Source: an uncultured Eubacteriales bacterium
GTDB lineage: Bacteria; Bacillota; Clostridia; Oscillospirales; Oscillospiraceae
NCBI GenBank assembly: GCA_934567745.1
Contig: CAKTJM010000010.1
Coordinates: 1-24,095 of the forward strand
Direction: 5' to 3'
Length of the DNA stretch: 24,095 bases
The notes beneath the pieces were generated by a model, which saw only the letters and a program-made list of their open reading frames with translations, did no database searches and was not told the DNA's origin. Shown one piece after another: positions 14,361 to 22,689 of this stretch; position 1 is the first letter of the stretch; every line of letters starts with the position of its first letter. The position numbers were made by a program, and so were the translations under genes.

Positions 14361-14844
14361 GCGCGCTTCGCTCCCTTTCGCTGCCGCCGCGGCGGCGTAG
14401 TCGCTCAAGATAAATCATTGTACTCCGATCCCGGCGAAAAGGAAAGTGCTTTTTCAAAGAAATCATGCCGTGCCGCAAAACTCCTGTCAACGGCCCCGTG
14501 AGTTTGGCGGCCGCCCGCCGGACGGGCCGCAGGAGCCGGGCGAGGATCCGCCCGGCCCAGGCCGTCCCCCGCCGCACGAGGGGGCTTGGCCCGAGGAACC
14601 ACGCGGCGGCCCCGAGCAGCAGCGCCGCGAGCAGGTACACCCGCAGATGGCCCTCGTCCAGCCCGAGCAGGCAGACGAAGGCCGTCAGCACGACGCACAG
14701 CCAATAGCCCAGGTCCAGCGCGCCGCCGAGCCACCGGCCCGCCGCCAGCCGCAGCGGGCGCAGCAGGTCGTACAGCAGCCCCAGCCCCAGGCCGACCAGC
14801 AGGCAGGTCCCGAAGGCCTGGACCTGCGCCAGCGAGACGATCAT
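14326..14844 (-). CDS. yabQ: Spore cortex biosynthesis protein YabQ
   Basis: A membrane protein needed for spore cortex formation in Bacillus subtilis, localised to the outer forespore membrane there. The 172-residue product begins with hydrophobic helices typical of YabQ (QAFGTCLLVGLGLGLLYDLLRP is split here as QAFGTCLLVG and LGLGLLYDLLRP), has three to four membrane segments up to ~residue 90, then a basic cytoplasmic tail. The ATG at 14844 overlaps the yabP stop as ATGA and lacks a good ribosome site, so translation is coupled. Its last ~12 to 28 codons overlap divIC depending on the divIC start. The identification rests on the fold pattern and on gene order. Confidence 0.87.
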   Translation of the reverse strand: MIVSLAQVQAFGTCLLVGLGLGLLYDLLRPLRLAAGRWLGGALDLGYWLCVVLTAFVCLLGLDEGHLRVYLLAALLLGAAAWFLGPSPLVRRGTAWAGRILARLLRPVRRAAAKLTGPLTGVLRHGMISLKKHFPFRRDRSTMIYLERLRRRGGSERERSARVPNETGWVDR

Positions 14845-15107
14845 CCGCGGAAGAGCCGCCCCAGGAAGCTCCCGCGGTCCTCCTCCGGCTCCTCATAGCT
14901 CATGGCGTCCACGGTCCCCTCGACGAGGACCTCGCCGCCGTCCAGGCTCAGCTCCTCGATGTGCAGTCCGCTCCCGCGGACGGTCAGCGCACCCTGCTCG
15001 GTCTGCATCACGACGGAGCCCTCATCGAAGCTCTCGACGCTCTCGACCCCGGTCACGCGCAGGCGCGCGCGGGCCTCCAGATACAGCCGGTGTCCCTCCT
15101 CTGCCAT
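14841..15107 (-). CDS. yabP: Sporulation protein YabP
   Basis: An 88-residue protein of the YabP/YqfC family, required for spore cortex and coat assembly in Bacillus subtilis. Family features are LYLEARARLRVTGVESVESFDEGSV, here noted in pieces as LYLEARARL, VTGVESVESFDE and SVVMQTEQGALTVRG, followed by GLHIEELSLDGGEVLVEGTVDAMSY, also only cited as LHIEELSLDGGEV; the last residues GSFLGRLFRG are the usual C-terminal FL.RLFR. GGAGGGAT eight nt before the ATG fixes the start. First gene of the run; in Bacillus the unit is read by sigma-E. I found no convincing sigma-E site in 15108-15160. Confidence 0.93.
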   Translation of the reverse strand: MAEEGHRLYLEARARLRVTGVESVESFDEGSVVMQTEQGALTVRGSGLHIEELSLDGGEVLVEGTVDAMSYEEPEEDRGSFLGRLFRG

Positions 15108-15159
15108 CGCGATCCCTCCTTCCCTTTCCTGATACCTATGCAGGGGCGGGCGGGAAGAT

Positions 15160-15184
15160 GCCCCGGCCGAGGATCGGCCGGGGC
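15160..15184 (-). terminator. Terminator of the two-component operon
   Basis: A perfect 11-bp G/C stem (15160-15170 with 15174-15184) and 3-nt loop, followed on minus by ATCTTCCC. It lies about 150 nt after the kinase stop codon and just upstream of yabP, and would separate the two transcription units. U-run is weak. Confidence 0.5.
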
Positions 15185-15230
15185 TGAGTCGGTTCGGTAT
15201 CGGGGATGACGGGGACGTTGGGTCCCCGGA

Positions 15231-15283
15231 AAGCCTCCCTTGCGTAAAGGGAGGTGGCTCGGCGTCAGCCGAGTCGGAGGGAT
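15231..15283 (-). repeat. Palindromic dispersed repeat, fifth copy (E)
   Basis: On minus it reads TCCCTCCGACTCGGCTGACG followed by CCGAGCCACCTCCCT and a closing AGGGAGGCTT. It matches copy D (13382-13436) nearly base for base in the CTCGGC-TGAC-GCCGAG hairpin and flanks, and differs in the loop of the second hairpin (TTACGCA in place of CGTCAG). It sits between the kinase gene and yabP. Confidence 0.75.
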
Positions 15284-15331
15284 CGGAGACGTCGGACGCC
15301 CGGACCGCTCCCGTCCAGGACGCCCGATCTC

Positions 15332-16789
15332 TCACACCTCCGACAGCGTGAACGTGAACTCCGTGAAGCCGTCCTCGCTGGTCACGGTGATGTCCTCCTT
15401 GTAGGTGTTCAGCAGGGTCTTGACGATGTACAGGCCCAGCCCGACCCCCTCCTTGTGCGCCGAACGGGAGCCGTCCGCCTTGTGGAACCGGTCGAAGATG
15501 TGGCTGAGCTGGTCCGGCGGGATCGTCTCCCCCTCGTTGCCGATGGAGACGTACGCCTTGCCGCCCCGCGTGGCGATCTTCAGCGTCAGCTTCCCCTGCG
15601 GCTTGGAGAACTTCACCGCGTTGTCCAGCAGGTTGTAGCACACCTGCGTCACCGCGTCCGGGTCGCCCCAGACCATCACCGGGCCGTCCGGCAGCTCCGG
15701 CTCGACGTCCAGGTCCTTCTCCGCGATCTTCGCCTCCAGGCTCACCAGCACCCGCAGCAGCAGCTCCGCCGCGTCGAACTGCTCCTGCGCCGCCACGCGC
15801 TCGGAGGATTGCAGCCGCGACAGCTCCAGCATCCGCCGCACCAGCCGCGACAGCCGCCGCGTCTCCGATGAGATGATCTGGAGCGACTCGCGCTCCTTCT
15901 CCGGCGGGATCGTCCCGTCGAGGATCCCCTCGGCGAAGCCCGCGATCGTCGTCATCGGCGTCTTCAGCTCGTGCGAGACGTTCGCCACGAACTCGCTGCG
16001 CTTCTGCTCCGCCTGGGCCAGGGAGTCCGCCATGGCGTTGAAGGCCACGGCCAGCTCGCCGATCTCGTCCCGGCGGTCGTTGTACTGCGTCACGCGGGTG
16101 TCCACCTCGCCGTGGGCGAACTTGTACGCCGCGGCGCACATCACCTTCAGCGGATCGACCATCTTCTGCACCGTCACGGCGCAGATGACCAGCGAGATCA
16201 GCAGCACGGCCACCGCCGTCACGAAGAAGAGCTGGAAGGTGCTGCGCATGAAGGTCATGGCCGACGTCGCGTCGGACGCGATGAAGAGGATGCCCGTCGT
16301 CGAGTCGCTCAGCACGGACTGCCGCGTGACGGGATCGACGAGGGAGGTCACGATCGGCACGCCGGTCACGAAGCTCTGCGACGCGAAGAGGCCGTTGAAC
16401 GTCGTCGTCCCGCTGTAGGTCTGGGCGTTCATCAGCTCCGTCACGGCCCAGTCGGGGACATAGGCCCCGAGGAGCGCGTCGGTGGAGAGGTTCGCCCCGG
16501 CGGCGAAGACGATCTGCCCGTCCGGCTGGCAGAGCAGGACGGTGGCGTTCGTGATGAGGGCGACGGAGGAGATGTACGACCGGAACTGCTCCGACGAGAG
16601 CGTCATGCCGCCGCTGACGGCGGAGTTGGCATAGCGCGAGATGTAGGTCACGTCCCGCTGGATCGTCTGTCGGATCTCGTCCTGGTGGTATCGGTACGAC
16701 AGCGACAGGAAGCCCGCGCCCAGCATCGTCATGCACAGGGCGATCAGGGCGATCATCACGGTCATCTGCCGTTTATACATGCTGCGCAT
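15332..16789 (-). CDS. Membrane sensor histidine kinase
   Basis: Partner kinase of the response regulator encoded 13 nt upstream. The 485 residues run: membrane helix (~9-31), extracytoplasmic sensor (~32-183, PAS/dCache-like, with the TNATVLLCQPDGQIVFAAG segment), second helix (~185-207), HAMP (~208-262), HisKA with phospho-accepting His273 in VSHELKTPMT, and the ATPase domain with N-box NLLDNAVKFS (~386-395), FDRFHKAD (~432-439) and G2 box GVGLGLYIVK (~448-457). The G1 region reads NEGETIPP in place of DxGxGI, a variant known from several Firmicute kinases. Both ATG1 and ATG4 are possible starts. The signal sensed is unknown. Confidence 0.93.
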   Translation of the reverse strand: MRSMYKRQMTVMIALIALCMTMLGAGFLSLSYRYHQDEIRQTIQRDVTYISRYANSAVSGGMTLSSEQFRSYISSVALITNATVLLCQPDGQIVFAAGANLSTDALLGAYVPDWAVTELMNAQTYSGTTTFNGLFASQSFVTGVPIVTSLVDPVTRQSVLSDSTTGILFIASDATSAMTFMRSTFQLFFVTAVAVLLISLVICAVTVQKMVDPLKVMCAAAYKFAHGEVDTRVTQYNDRRDEIGELAVAFNAMADSLAQAEQKRSEFVANVSHELKTPMTTIAGFAEGILDGTIPPEKERESLQIISSETRRLSRLVRRMLELSRLQSSERVAAQEQFDAAELLLRVLVSLEAKIAEKDLDVEPELPDGPVMVWGDPDAVTQVCYNLLDNAVKFSKPQGKLTLKIATRGGKAYVSIGNEGETIPPDQLSHIFDRFHKADGSRSAHKEGVGLGLYIVKTLLNTYKEDITVTSEDGFTEFTFTLSEV

Positions 16790-16802
16790 CGCTCGGCCCC
16801 CG

Positions 16803-17492
16803 TCAGCTCTTGCTGTGCAGCTCGAACTTGTAGCCCACGCCCCAGACGGTCTTGAGCGACCACTGGTCGCTCACGCCCTCGAGCTTCTCGCGCAGGCGCT
16901 TGATGTGGACGTCCACCGTGCGGGAGTCGCCGAAGTAGTCGAAGCCCCACACCTCGTCGAGCAGCTGGTTGCGCGTGAAGACGCGGTTCGGCGACGAGGC
17001 CAGGTGGAACAGCAGCTCCAGCTCCTTCGGCGGGGTGTCGATCCGCTTGCCGCGGACCTCCAGCTCATAGGAGTCGAGGTCGATCACCAGCCCGTCGAAG
17101 GACAGCCGCTTCGTCTTGCCCGGCTCCTCGCCCAGGCGGCGCAGCACGGCGTGGACGCGGGCGAGCAGCTCCTTCATCTCGAAGGGCTTGACGATGTAGT
17201 CGTCGGCGCCCATCTCCAGGCCGGAGACCTTGTCGATCGTCTCGCCCTTGGCGGTGAGCATGATGATGGGGGTCTTGTCGGTCTCGCGGATCTTGGCGCA
17301 GACGGCCCAGCCGTCCATGACCGGCAGCATGATGTCCAGCAGGACCAGGTCCGGCCGGAACGAGCGATAGAGCTCGAGCGCCTTGCCGCCGTCCCCGGCG
17401 ACCATGGTGTCGTAGCCCTCCTTCTTGAGGTAGAGGTTCAGCAGCTCCGCGATGTTGCTCTCGTCCTCTACGATCAGTACCTTTCGTGCCAT
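16803..17492 (-). CDS. Response regulator, OmpR/PhoB family
   Basis: A DNA-binding response regulator of 229 residues. The receiver domain (~3-118) has acidic residues Glu9-Asp10, phospho-accepting Asp53 in LLDIMLPVMDG, Thr80 and Lys102 (VKPF). The winged-helix domain (~130-226) shows TPPKELELLFHLASSPNRVF, RNQLLDEVWGFDYFGDSRTV and DVHIKRLREKLE, the OmpR-type recognition region, then TVWGVGYKF. The ATG at 17492 is chosen because AGGTGA lies just upstream and the alignable domain begins at once (RKVLIVEDE). It leads a two-gene operon with the kinase. No target genes can be named from the window. Confidence 0.95.
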   Translation of the reverse strand: MARKVLIVEDESNIAELLNLYLKKEGYDTMVAGDGGKALELYRSFRPDLVLLDIMLPVMDGWAVCAKIRETDKTPIIMLTAKGETIDKVSGLEMGADDYIVKPFEMKELLARVHAVLRRLGEEPGKTKRLSFDGLVIDLDSYELEVRGKRIDTPPKELELLFHLASSPNRVFTRNQLLDEVWGFDYFGDSRTVDVHIKRLREKLEGVSDQWSLKTVWGVGYKFELHSKS

Positions 17493-17592
17493 ATGTATCA
17501 CCTGTTTTCTGTCGTTCGATCCGCAGGGCCTGCCGGTCCTGCGCGGTGGTCTGAGGATCCGCGGGGTGCGGATGTATATCGATCCAGCATCC

Positions 17593-17601
17593 AGTATAGC
17601 A
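17593..17601 (-). promoter_or_regulatory. Extended -10 promoter of the two-component operon
   Basis: On minus, TGC directly precedes TATACT (17593-17598). No good -35 hexamer lies 16-18 nt upstream, which fits an extended -10 promoter. Transcription would start near 17586, about 94 nt before the regulator ATG. Confidence 0.5.
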
Positions 17602-17736
17602 CAGTCCGGCGCAAAGCGCGAGACTTTTTTCGCCCCCCCTGTCCCCTGCGCCGCGCAGGCCGCGCGCCCCGGCGGCGGCACCGCTTTTTGACAGAGCGTG
17701 CCCTGAGACTTGCAAAAAATAGTCCCACCGCGGGGG

Positions 17737-17765
17737 TTGACAAACGCGAAAAAAGCGCGTATACT
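17737..17765 (+). promoter_or_regulatory. Strong sigma-A promoter of the riboflavin operon
   Basis: Perfect TTGACA (17737-17742), 17-nt spacer, TATACT (17760-17765). Transcription would begin near 17772, a dozen nt before the first paired base of the FMN riboswitch. Confidence 0.9.
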
Positions 17766-17783
17766 GCGTACAATCGAATACAT

Positions 17784-17892
17784 GATCTTCAGGGCAGGGT
17801 GTAATTCCCTACCGGCGGTACAGCCCGCGAGCCGAAAGGCAGACTCGGTGTGACTCCGAGGCCGACAGTGAGAGTCTGGATGGAAGAAGATC
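17784..17892 (+). promoter_or_regulatory. FMN riboswitch (RFN element)
   Basis: The aptamer binds flavin mononucleotide and shuts off the riboflavin genes when FMN is plentiful. The conserved core is easily read: closing stem GATCTTC (17784-17790) with GAAGATC (17886-17892), then AGGGCAGGGTG, AATTCCCTACCGGCGGTA, AGCCCGCGAGC, the variable hairpin, GTGACTCCGAGGCCGACAG and AGTCTGGATGG. It sits between a strong promoter and ribD, with a terminator in its expression platform at 17946-17980. Confidence 0.97.
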
Positions 17893-17945
17893 GTCGTGCG
17901 TACCGAGGGGGCCACTGTACCCCTTTGGCTGCGCCTACGAAGTCT

Positions 17946-17980
17946 GCTCTGGGTCCCGTGCCCGGAGCGTTTTCTTTTTT
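17946..17980 (+). terminator. Riboswitch-controlled terminator
   Basis: GCTCTGGG (17946-17953) pairs with CCCGGAGC (17961-17968) around a 7-nt loop and is followed by GTTTTCTTTTTT. It lies 54 nt after the aptamer and 107 nt before the ribD ATG. FMN binding is expected to let this hairpin form. Another hairpin (CAGGGGG...CCCCCTG, ~17984-18000) follows it. Confidence 0.8.
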
Positions 17981-18087
17981 GCACAGGGGGTCTCCCCCTG
18001 GGCTTTGCCAAGTGCGCCCTGGACGACGGTCCGGGGCGTTTGTCATGTGTTCGGAAGATCCCAACGAGACTTTTGGAGGTGGATCGG

Positions 18088-19194
18088 ATGGACGATCGGG
18101 ACTATATGCGGCTGGCGCTGGCGCTGGCCGAGCGGGGCCGCGGCTGGACCGCGCCGAACCCCATGGTCGGCGCCGTCGTCGTCAAGGACGGCCAGATCAT
18201 CGGCCAGGGCTGGCACGAGCGCTGGGGCCAGGCCCACGCCGAGCGCAACGCGCTGGCGCGCTGCACCGCGCCGCCGCAGGGCGCGACGATGTACGTCACC
18301 CTGGAGCCGTGCTGCCACCACGGCAAGCAGCCGCCGTGCGTGGACGCGATCCTCGCCGCGGGCATCCGGCGGGTGGTCGTGGGGGCCGGGGACCCCGACC
18401 CCCGCGTGGACGGCAAGGGCATCGCCCTCCTGCGGGCGGCGGGCGTCGCGGTGACGGAGGGGGTGCTCCGGGCGGAGTGCGAGGCGCAGAACGTCTTCTT
18501 CCGCCACCGGGTCCGGACGGGGCGGCCGTACGGGGTCCTCAAGTGGGCCATGGCCCTCGACGGCAAGACGGCCGCGCGGGGCGGGGCCTCCCGCTGGATC
18601 ACCGGCGAAGAGGCCCGCGCCCATGTCCACGCCCAGCGCCACGCCTGCGCGGCGATCCTGGTCGGGGTCGGGACGGTGCTGGCGGACGACCCGCAGCTCA
18701 CCTGCCGCCTGCCCGAGGGGCGGGACCCGGTGCGCGTCGTCTGCGACAGCCAGCTCCGCACGCCGCCGACGGCCCAGGTGGTCGTCACGGCGGGGCGCAC
18801 GCCGACGATCCTGGCTACCTGCTGCGCCGACGAGGCGCGGCAGCGGCCGTACCGCGACGCCGGGTGCCGCGTCCTCTGCCTGCCGGGCGAGGGCGGCCGG
18901 GTGGACCTCGGCGCGCTCATGGACGCCCTCGGGTCCGAGGGCATCGACAGCGTCCTGATCGAGGGCGGCGGGACCCTGGCCTGGTCGGCGCTGGCCGCCG
19001 GGGTGGTCCAGCGGGTCCAGGCCTACGTCGCGCCGAAGATCTTAGGCGGCCGCGAGGCGCGCACGCCGGTCGAGGGACCGGGCGTCGCCGCGCCGGACCT
19101 GGGCGCGCGGCTCGGCCCGTGGACCGTCACGCCCCTGGGGGCGGACCTGCTGCTCGAGAGCGAGGTGATCGGCGATGTTCACGGGGATCGTTGA
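18088..19194 (+). CDS. ribD: Bifunctional riboflavin biosynthesis deaminase/reductase
   Basis: Carries out the two steps after GTP cyclohydrolase II: deamination of the pyrimidine ring and reduction of the ribosyl side chain. The deaminase domain (~1-145) has zinc ligands His50 (HAERNAL, with catalytic Glu52), Cys75 (LEPCCHHG) and Cys84 (PPC). The reductase domain (~147-360) has LKWAMALDGKTA, the SRWITG turn, VGVGTVLADDP and IEGGGTLA near residue 292. The 368-residue length is normal. The ATG at 18088 follows TTGGAGGTGG; the open frame upstream runs through the riboswitch platform. It overlaps ribE by 20 nt. First gene of the operon. Confidence 0.97.
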   Translation: MDDRDYMRLALALAERGRGWTAPNPMVGAVVVKDGQIIGQGWHERWGQAHAERNALARCTAPPQGATMYVTLEPCCHHGKQPPCVDAILAAGIRRVVVGAGDPDPRVDGKGIALLRAAGVAVTEGVLRAECEAQNVFFRHRVRTGRPYGVLKWAMALDGKTAARGGASRWITGEEARAHVHAQRHACAAILVGVGTVLADDPQLTCRLPEGRDPVRVVCDSQLRTPPTAQVVVTAGRTPTILATCCADEARQRPYRDAGCRVLCLPGEGGRVDLGALMDALGSEGIDSVLIEGGGTLAWSALAAGVVQRVQAYVAPKILGGREARTPVEGPGVAAPDLGARLGPWTVTPLGADLLLESEVIGDVHGDR

Positions 19195-19825
19195 GGAGGT
19201 CGGTGCCGTCGTGCGCCTGGACCGCGGCGCACGGTCGGCCGTGCTGACCGTGCGGGCGGAGACGGTCCTGGAGGGGACGCGGATCGGCGACAGCATCGCC
19301 GTCAACGGCGTGTGCCTGACCGTCACGGCCCTCGGCGGGGGGACCTTCACCGCCGACGTGATGCACGAGACGCTCGACCGCTCGGCGCTCGGGCGGCTGC
19401 GCCCGGGCGACCGGGTGGACCTCGAACGGGCGATGGCCGCGGACGGCCGCTTCGGCGGGCACATCGTCTCCGGCCACATCGACGGCGTGGGCACGGTCCG
19501 CGCCGTGCGGCGGGACGACAACGCGGTCTGGTACACGATCGACGCCCCGCCGGAGGTCCTGCGCTACGTCGTGGAGAAGGGCTCCGTCACCGTGGACGGG
19601 ATCAGCCTCACCGTCGCGCGGGTGGACGCGCGGTCGTTCGCCATCTCGGCCATCCCCCACACGGTCGCCCAGACGGTCCTGCGGGACCGTCGGCCGGGGG
19701 ACCTCGTAGACCTGGAGGCCGACATCATCGGGAAGTACGTCGAGAAGCTCCTGCGCCCCCACGCCGCCGGGGCCGCGGGCGGCGGGACGCTCACCAGAGC
19801 GTTCCTGGCCGAGCATGGATTCTGA
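19175..19825 (+). CDS. ribE: Riboflavin synthase, alpha subunit
   Basis: Converts two 6,7-dimethyl-8-ribityllumazines into riboflavin and a pyrimidine that re-enters the pathway. The 216-residue protein shows the two lumazine-binding repeats: the first begins [10 protein letters not shown] and has the [11 protein letters not shown] segment (~42-52); the second has [15 protein letters not shown] (~92-106) and [11 protein letters not shown] (~145-155). The C-terminal helix region IGKYVEKLL is typical. The start lies inside the end of ribD, with GAGGTGATC eight nt upstream. The symbol ribE follows Gram-positive usage; the same enzyme is ribC in Escherichia coli nomenclature. Confidence 0.97.
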   Translation: MFTGIVEEVGAVVRLDRGARSAVLTVRAETVLEGTRIGDSIAVNGVCLTVTALGGGTFTADVMHETLDRSALGRLRPGDRVDLERAMAADGRFGGHIVSGHIDGVGTVRAVRRDDNAVWYTIDAPPEVLRYVVEKGSVTVDGISLTVARVDARSFAISAIPHTVAQTVLRDRRPGDLVDLEADIIGKYVEKLLRPHAAGAAGGGTLTRAFLAEHGF

Positions 19826-19869
19826 TCGAAACGAGACACACGAACAGCATGAGACAAGGAGGAACGAAC

Positions 19870-21069
19870 ATGCCTGCATTCCATACCGTCGAACAGGCCC
19901 TGGCCGACCTGCGCCAGGGGAAGATCGTCCTGGTCACCGACGACCCGGACCGCGAGAACGAGGGCGACTTCATCTGCGCCGCCGAGTTCGCCACCACCGA
20001 GAACATCAACTTCATGGCCACCCATGGCAAGGGGCTGATCTGCATGCCCATGTCGGCGGCCTTCGTCGAGCGGCTCCAGATCCCGCAGATGGTCCGCCGC
20101 AACACCGACAACCACGAGACGGCCTTCACCGTCTCCATCGACCACGTCTCCACGACCACGGGCATCTCCGCGGCGGAGCGGTCGGTCACGGCCATGGCCT
20201 GCGTGGACGACGCGGCCCGGCCGGAGGACTTCCGCCGACCGGGGCACATGTTCCCCCTGCTGGCCAAGCCGAACGGGGTCTTAGAGCGCAACGGCCACAC
20301 CGAGGCCACGGTGGACCTGTGCCGTCTGGCGGGCCTGAAGGAGTGCGGCCTGTGCTGCGAGATCATGCGCGAGGACGGTACGATGATGCGCACCCGCGAG
20401 CTGTGGGCGCTGGCGGAGCGCTGGGGCCTGACGTTCATCACGATCCGGGACCTGCAGGAGTACCGCAAGTGCCACGACGAGCTGGTCGAGCAGGTGGCGG
20501 CGGTGGAGATGCCGACGAAGTACGGCCAGTTCCGCGCCTATGGCTTCGTCGATAAGCTCAACGGCGAGCACCACGTCGCGCTGGTCAAGGGCGACATCGG
20601 GGACGGGGAGGATCTGCTGTGCCGGGTCCACTCGGAGTGCCTGACGGGCGACACCTTCGGCTCACTGCGGTGCGACTGCGGCCAGCAGTTCGCGGCGGCG
20701 ATGCGCCAGATCGAGTCGGAGGGCCGCGGCGTGCTGCTGTACATGCGGCAGGAGGGCCGGGGCATCGGCCTCATCAACAAGCTGCGGGCCTATGAGCTGC
20801 AGGAGCAGGGCATGGACACGCTGGAGGCGAACCTGGCGCTGGGCTTCCCCGGCGACAAGCGGGAGTACTACATCGGGGCGCAGATCCTGCGCGCCCTGGG
20901 CGTGAAGAGCATGCGGCTGCTGACGAACAACCCGGACAAGGTGTATCAGATCGAGGAGTTCGGGCTGACGATCCGCGAGCGGGTGCCGATCCAGATGGCC
21001 GCCACGCCGTACGATCTGCGCTACCTGCGCACGAAGCAGGAGCGGATGGGCCATCTGCTGGCCTATTGA
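19870..21069 (+). CDS. ribBA: Bifunctional 3,4-dihydroxy-2-butanone-4-phosphate synthase / GTP cyclohydrolase II
   Basis: Makes both precursors of the pathway. Residues ~1-200 are Rib[12 protein letters not shown] (~24-34), [17 protein letters not shown] (~76-92), [10 protein letters not shown] (~96-105), [10 protein letters not shown] (~121-130) and GHTEATVDL (~142-150). Residues ~205-399 are RibA: zinc ligands Cys257, Cys268 and Cys270 in [18 protein letters not shown], the [10 protein letters not shown] loop (~292-301) and TNNPDKV (~352-358). Length 399 is normal for the fused enzyme, and all key motifs of both halves are intact. AAGGAGG precedes the ATG. It is 44 nt after ribE. Confidence 0.97.
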   Translation: MPAFHTVEQALADLRQGKIVLVTDDPDRENEGDFICAAEFATTENINFMATHGKGLICMPMSAAFVERLQIPQMVRRNTDNHETAFTVSIDHVSTTTGISAAERSVTAMACVDDAARPEDFRRPGHMFPLLAKPNGVLERNGHTEATVDLCRLAGLKECGLCCEIMREDGTMMRTRELWALAERWGLTFITIRDLQEYRKCHDELVEQVAAVEMPTKYGQFRAYGFVDKLNGEHHVALVKGDIGDGEDLLCRVHSECLTGDTFGSLRCDCGQQFAAAMRQIESEGRGVLLYMRQEGRGIGLINKLRAYELQEQGMDTLEANLALGFPGDKREYYIGAQILRALGVKSMRLLTNNPDKVYQIEEFGLTIRERVPIQMAATPYDLRYLRTKQERMGHLLAY

Positions 21070-21101
21070 GATGTCGAGATAGATAGAAAGGAATGATCAC
21101 G

Positions 21102-21572
21102 ATGAAGGTATATGAGGGCAAGCTGGTCGCACACGGGGCACGGATCGGGATCGTCGCATCCCGCTTCAACGAATCCATCACCGCCAAGCTGCTCGGCGGC
21201 GCGCAGGACGCGCTGCTGCGGCACGAGGTCCGGGAGGAGGACATCGAGGTCGCCTGGGTGCCGGGCGCGTTCGAGCTGCCGCTGATGGCGGCGAAGATGG
21301 CCAGGAGCGGGCGGTACGACGCCGTCCTGTGCCTGGGCGCGGTGATTCGCGGGGCGACGAGCCACTACGACCTGGTGTGCAACGAGGCCGCCAAGGGCAT
21401 CGCGTCGGTCGGGCTGGAGACCGGGGTGCCGGTCCTCTTCGGCGTGGTCACGACGGAGACGATCGAGCAGGCGATCGAGCGCGCCGGGACCAAGGCCGGG
21501 AACAAGGGCTACGACTGCGCCGTGAGCGCGCTGGAGATGGTGGACCTCCTCCACACCTTCGCAGCGGGCTGA
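21102..21572 (+). CDS. ribH: 6,7-dimethyl-8-ribityllumazine synthase
   Basis: Joins the RibB and RibD products to form the lumazine used by riboflavin synthase; usually a 60-subunit capsid in bacteria. The 156 residues include FNE (22-24), the ribityl-binding VPGAFELP (~53-60), [13 protein letters not shown] (~79-90) with catalytic His88, and GNKG (~133-136). The ATG at 21102 is preferred because AAAGGA lies about 9 nt upstream; an in-frame ATG at 21093 is too close to that site. Last gene of the operon, 32 nt after ribBA. Confidence 0.97.
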   Translation: MKVYEGKLVAHGARIGIVASRFNESITAKLLGGAQDALLRHEVREEDIEVAWVPGAFELPLMAAKMARSGRYDAVLCLGAVIRGATSHYDLVCNEAAKGIASVGLETGVPVLFGVVTTETIEQAIERAGTKAGNKGYDCAVSALEMVDLLHTFAAG

Positions 21573-21592
21573 CAACGAAGCGAAATAAGAAG

Positions 21593-21623
21593 ACCGGCCC
21601 CGGACGGATCGTCCGGGGCCGGT
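21593..21623 (+). terminator. Hairpin closing the riboflavin operon
   Basis: A perfect 13-bp G/C stem (21593-21605 with 21611-21623) 21 nt after the ribH stop. The tail TCGTATGTCT is only weakly U-rich. The convergent membrane-protein gene ends 41 nt further on, so the hairpin may serve both. Confidence 0.7.
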
Positions 21624-21663
21624 TCGTATGTCTGTGGGGCACTGGGGCGCAGAGGGCGGGCGC

Positions 21664-22584
21664 TCAGTCCCGCGGGACCAGCTCGTCCTCCTTGACGCGC
21701 TCCTTGGGCTTGTCCTTGCGCAGGTGGATCGCTCGCGCGGTTTTCATCTCGGTGGGCATGGGCAGGTCGATGCCGAGGAAGGTCCGCAGGAGCCAGAGGA
21801 AGAAGGCCAGCACGAGGAGGGGGATCAGGCAGGAGGTCACGAGCAGGATGGCCAGGGCCTCCAGGAAGTGGTCGAGGACGGCCTTGAACTGGTCCACTGA
21901 GGCGGTCACGGCCCCGGCCACCGCACCGGCCGCGCTGGAGATGCCCTCCCGGGCCGTGTCGAGCAGACCGAGGAGGCCGCTGTGCGTCGTGCCGCTCGCG
22001 GAGCCGTCCTCCGCCGCGTCCTCCACGGCGGCGGCGACCTCCTGTGCGTCGGCGGTCGCGGTCTTCGCCCGGTCGAGCGTCTCCTGGATGGAGGTCTGAT
22101 AGGTCGCCTCGATCGAGTCGGAGACGTGGACGCTCACCGGCACCAGTGCGAAGAGCAGCACCCCGAAGAGCAGGACCCGGCAGGCGAGCCGGAACGTGCC
22201 CGCTCCGCCCCGCAGGACCCAGAGGAGGAAGAGGAGACAGGCGAACGGGACGAGGATGTGGAAGGTCGCGCCCGCGATGGTCGTCAGCAGGTACTTCTCC
22301 AACAGCAGGGTGGTCAGGATGATCAGGAAGTAGCCGCTCAGGTCGGCGAGCTTGTTCGCGATCGGCGTGGCGGCGTCGCCCGGCAGCAGCGAGACCGCCG
22401 TGGCGGCGGCGGTCGAAGCGGCGGTCAGCTCCAGGACGGTGGTGCGCTTCTCGTCGAGCGAGGCGATGGTCCCGTCGTAGGTCTCCGGCTGGGTCAGGAC
22501 GGGGGCCAGGACGAAGAAGGACAGGGCCGCGGCGACCAGCAGGGCGACGACGGCAGCGGTGGTCCGGGCACGGGACGTGAGCAT
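21664..22584 (-). CDS. Multi-pass membrane protein of unknown function
   Basis: A 306-residue protein not assigned to a family. Membrane segments are likely at ~8-28, ~83-103, ~107-125, ~133-153 and ~243-268. Between the fourth and last lies a soluble Ala/Thr/Asp/Glu-rich stretch (~155-235) with coiled-coil-like spacing (DRAKTATADAQEVAAAVEDA) and a glycine/alanine-rich hinge. The C-terminal tail is charged (KDKPKERVKEDEL). AAGGAGGGAT ten nt before the ATG supports the start. It lies 105 nt after the lipoprotein gene on the same strand and could share its transcript. No catalytic motif is visible. Confidence 0.78.
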   Translation of the reverse strand: MLTSRARTTAAVVALLVAAALSFFVLAPVLTQPETYDGTIASLDEKRTTVLELTAASTAAATAVSLLPGDAATPIANKLADLSGYFLIILTTLLLEKYLLTTIAGATFHILVPFACLLFLLWVLRGGAGTFRLACRVLLFGVLLFALVPVSVHVSDSIEATYQTSIQETLDRAKTATADAQEVAAAVEDAAEDGSASGTTHSGLLGLLDTAREGISSAAGAVAGAVTASVDQFKAVLDHFLEALAILLVTSCLIPLLVLAFFLWLLRTFLGIDLPMPTEMKTARAIHLRKDKPKERVKEDELVPRD

Positions 22585-22651
22585 GGAGGATCCCTCCTTT
22601 GGATCGGTGGTCCGCCGCGTGGGGCGGGCCGGTGGTGTGACGTCGTGAGGA

Positions 22652-22678
22652 GGCCCCGGACGGGACTCGTCCGGGGCC
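22652..22678. terminator. G/C hairpin between the lipoprotein and membrane-protein genes
   Basis: A perfect 11-bp stem (22652-22662 with 22668-22678) of the CCCCGGAC...GTCCGGGG type, 12 nt after the lipoprotein stop on minus. No U-run follows on minus, so partial read-through into the membrane-protein gene is likely. Confidence 0.55.
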
Positions 22679-22689
22679 GGTGTCGTTCC

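Noticed and set aside
15108..15160. A sigma-E promoter for yabP (CATAGGTAT near 15132-15140 on minus)
   Set aside because: The -10-like word lacks a matching -35 element at 12-14 nt and does not fit the consensus well enough to report.
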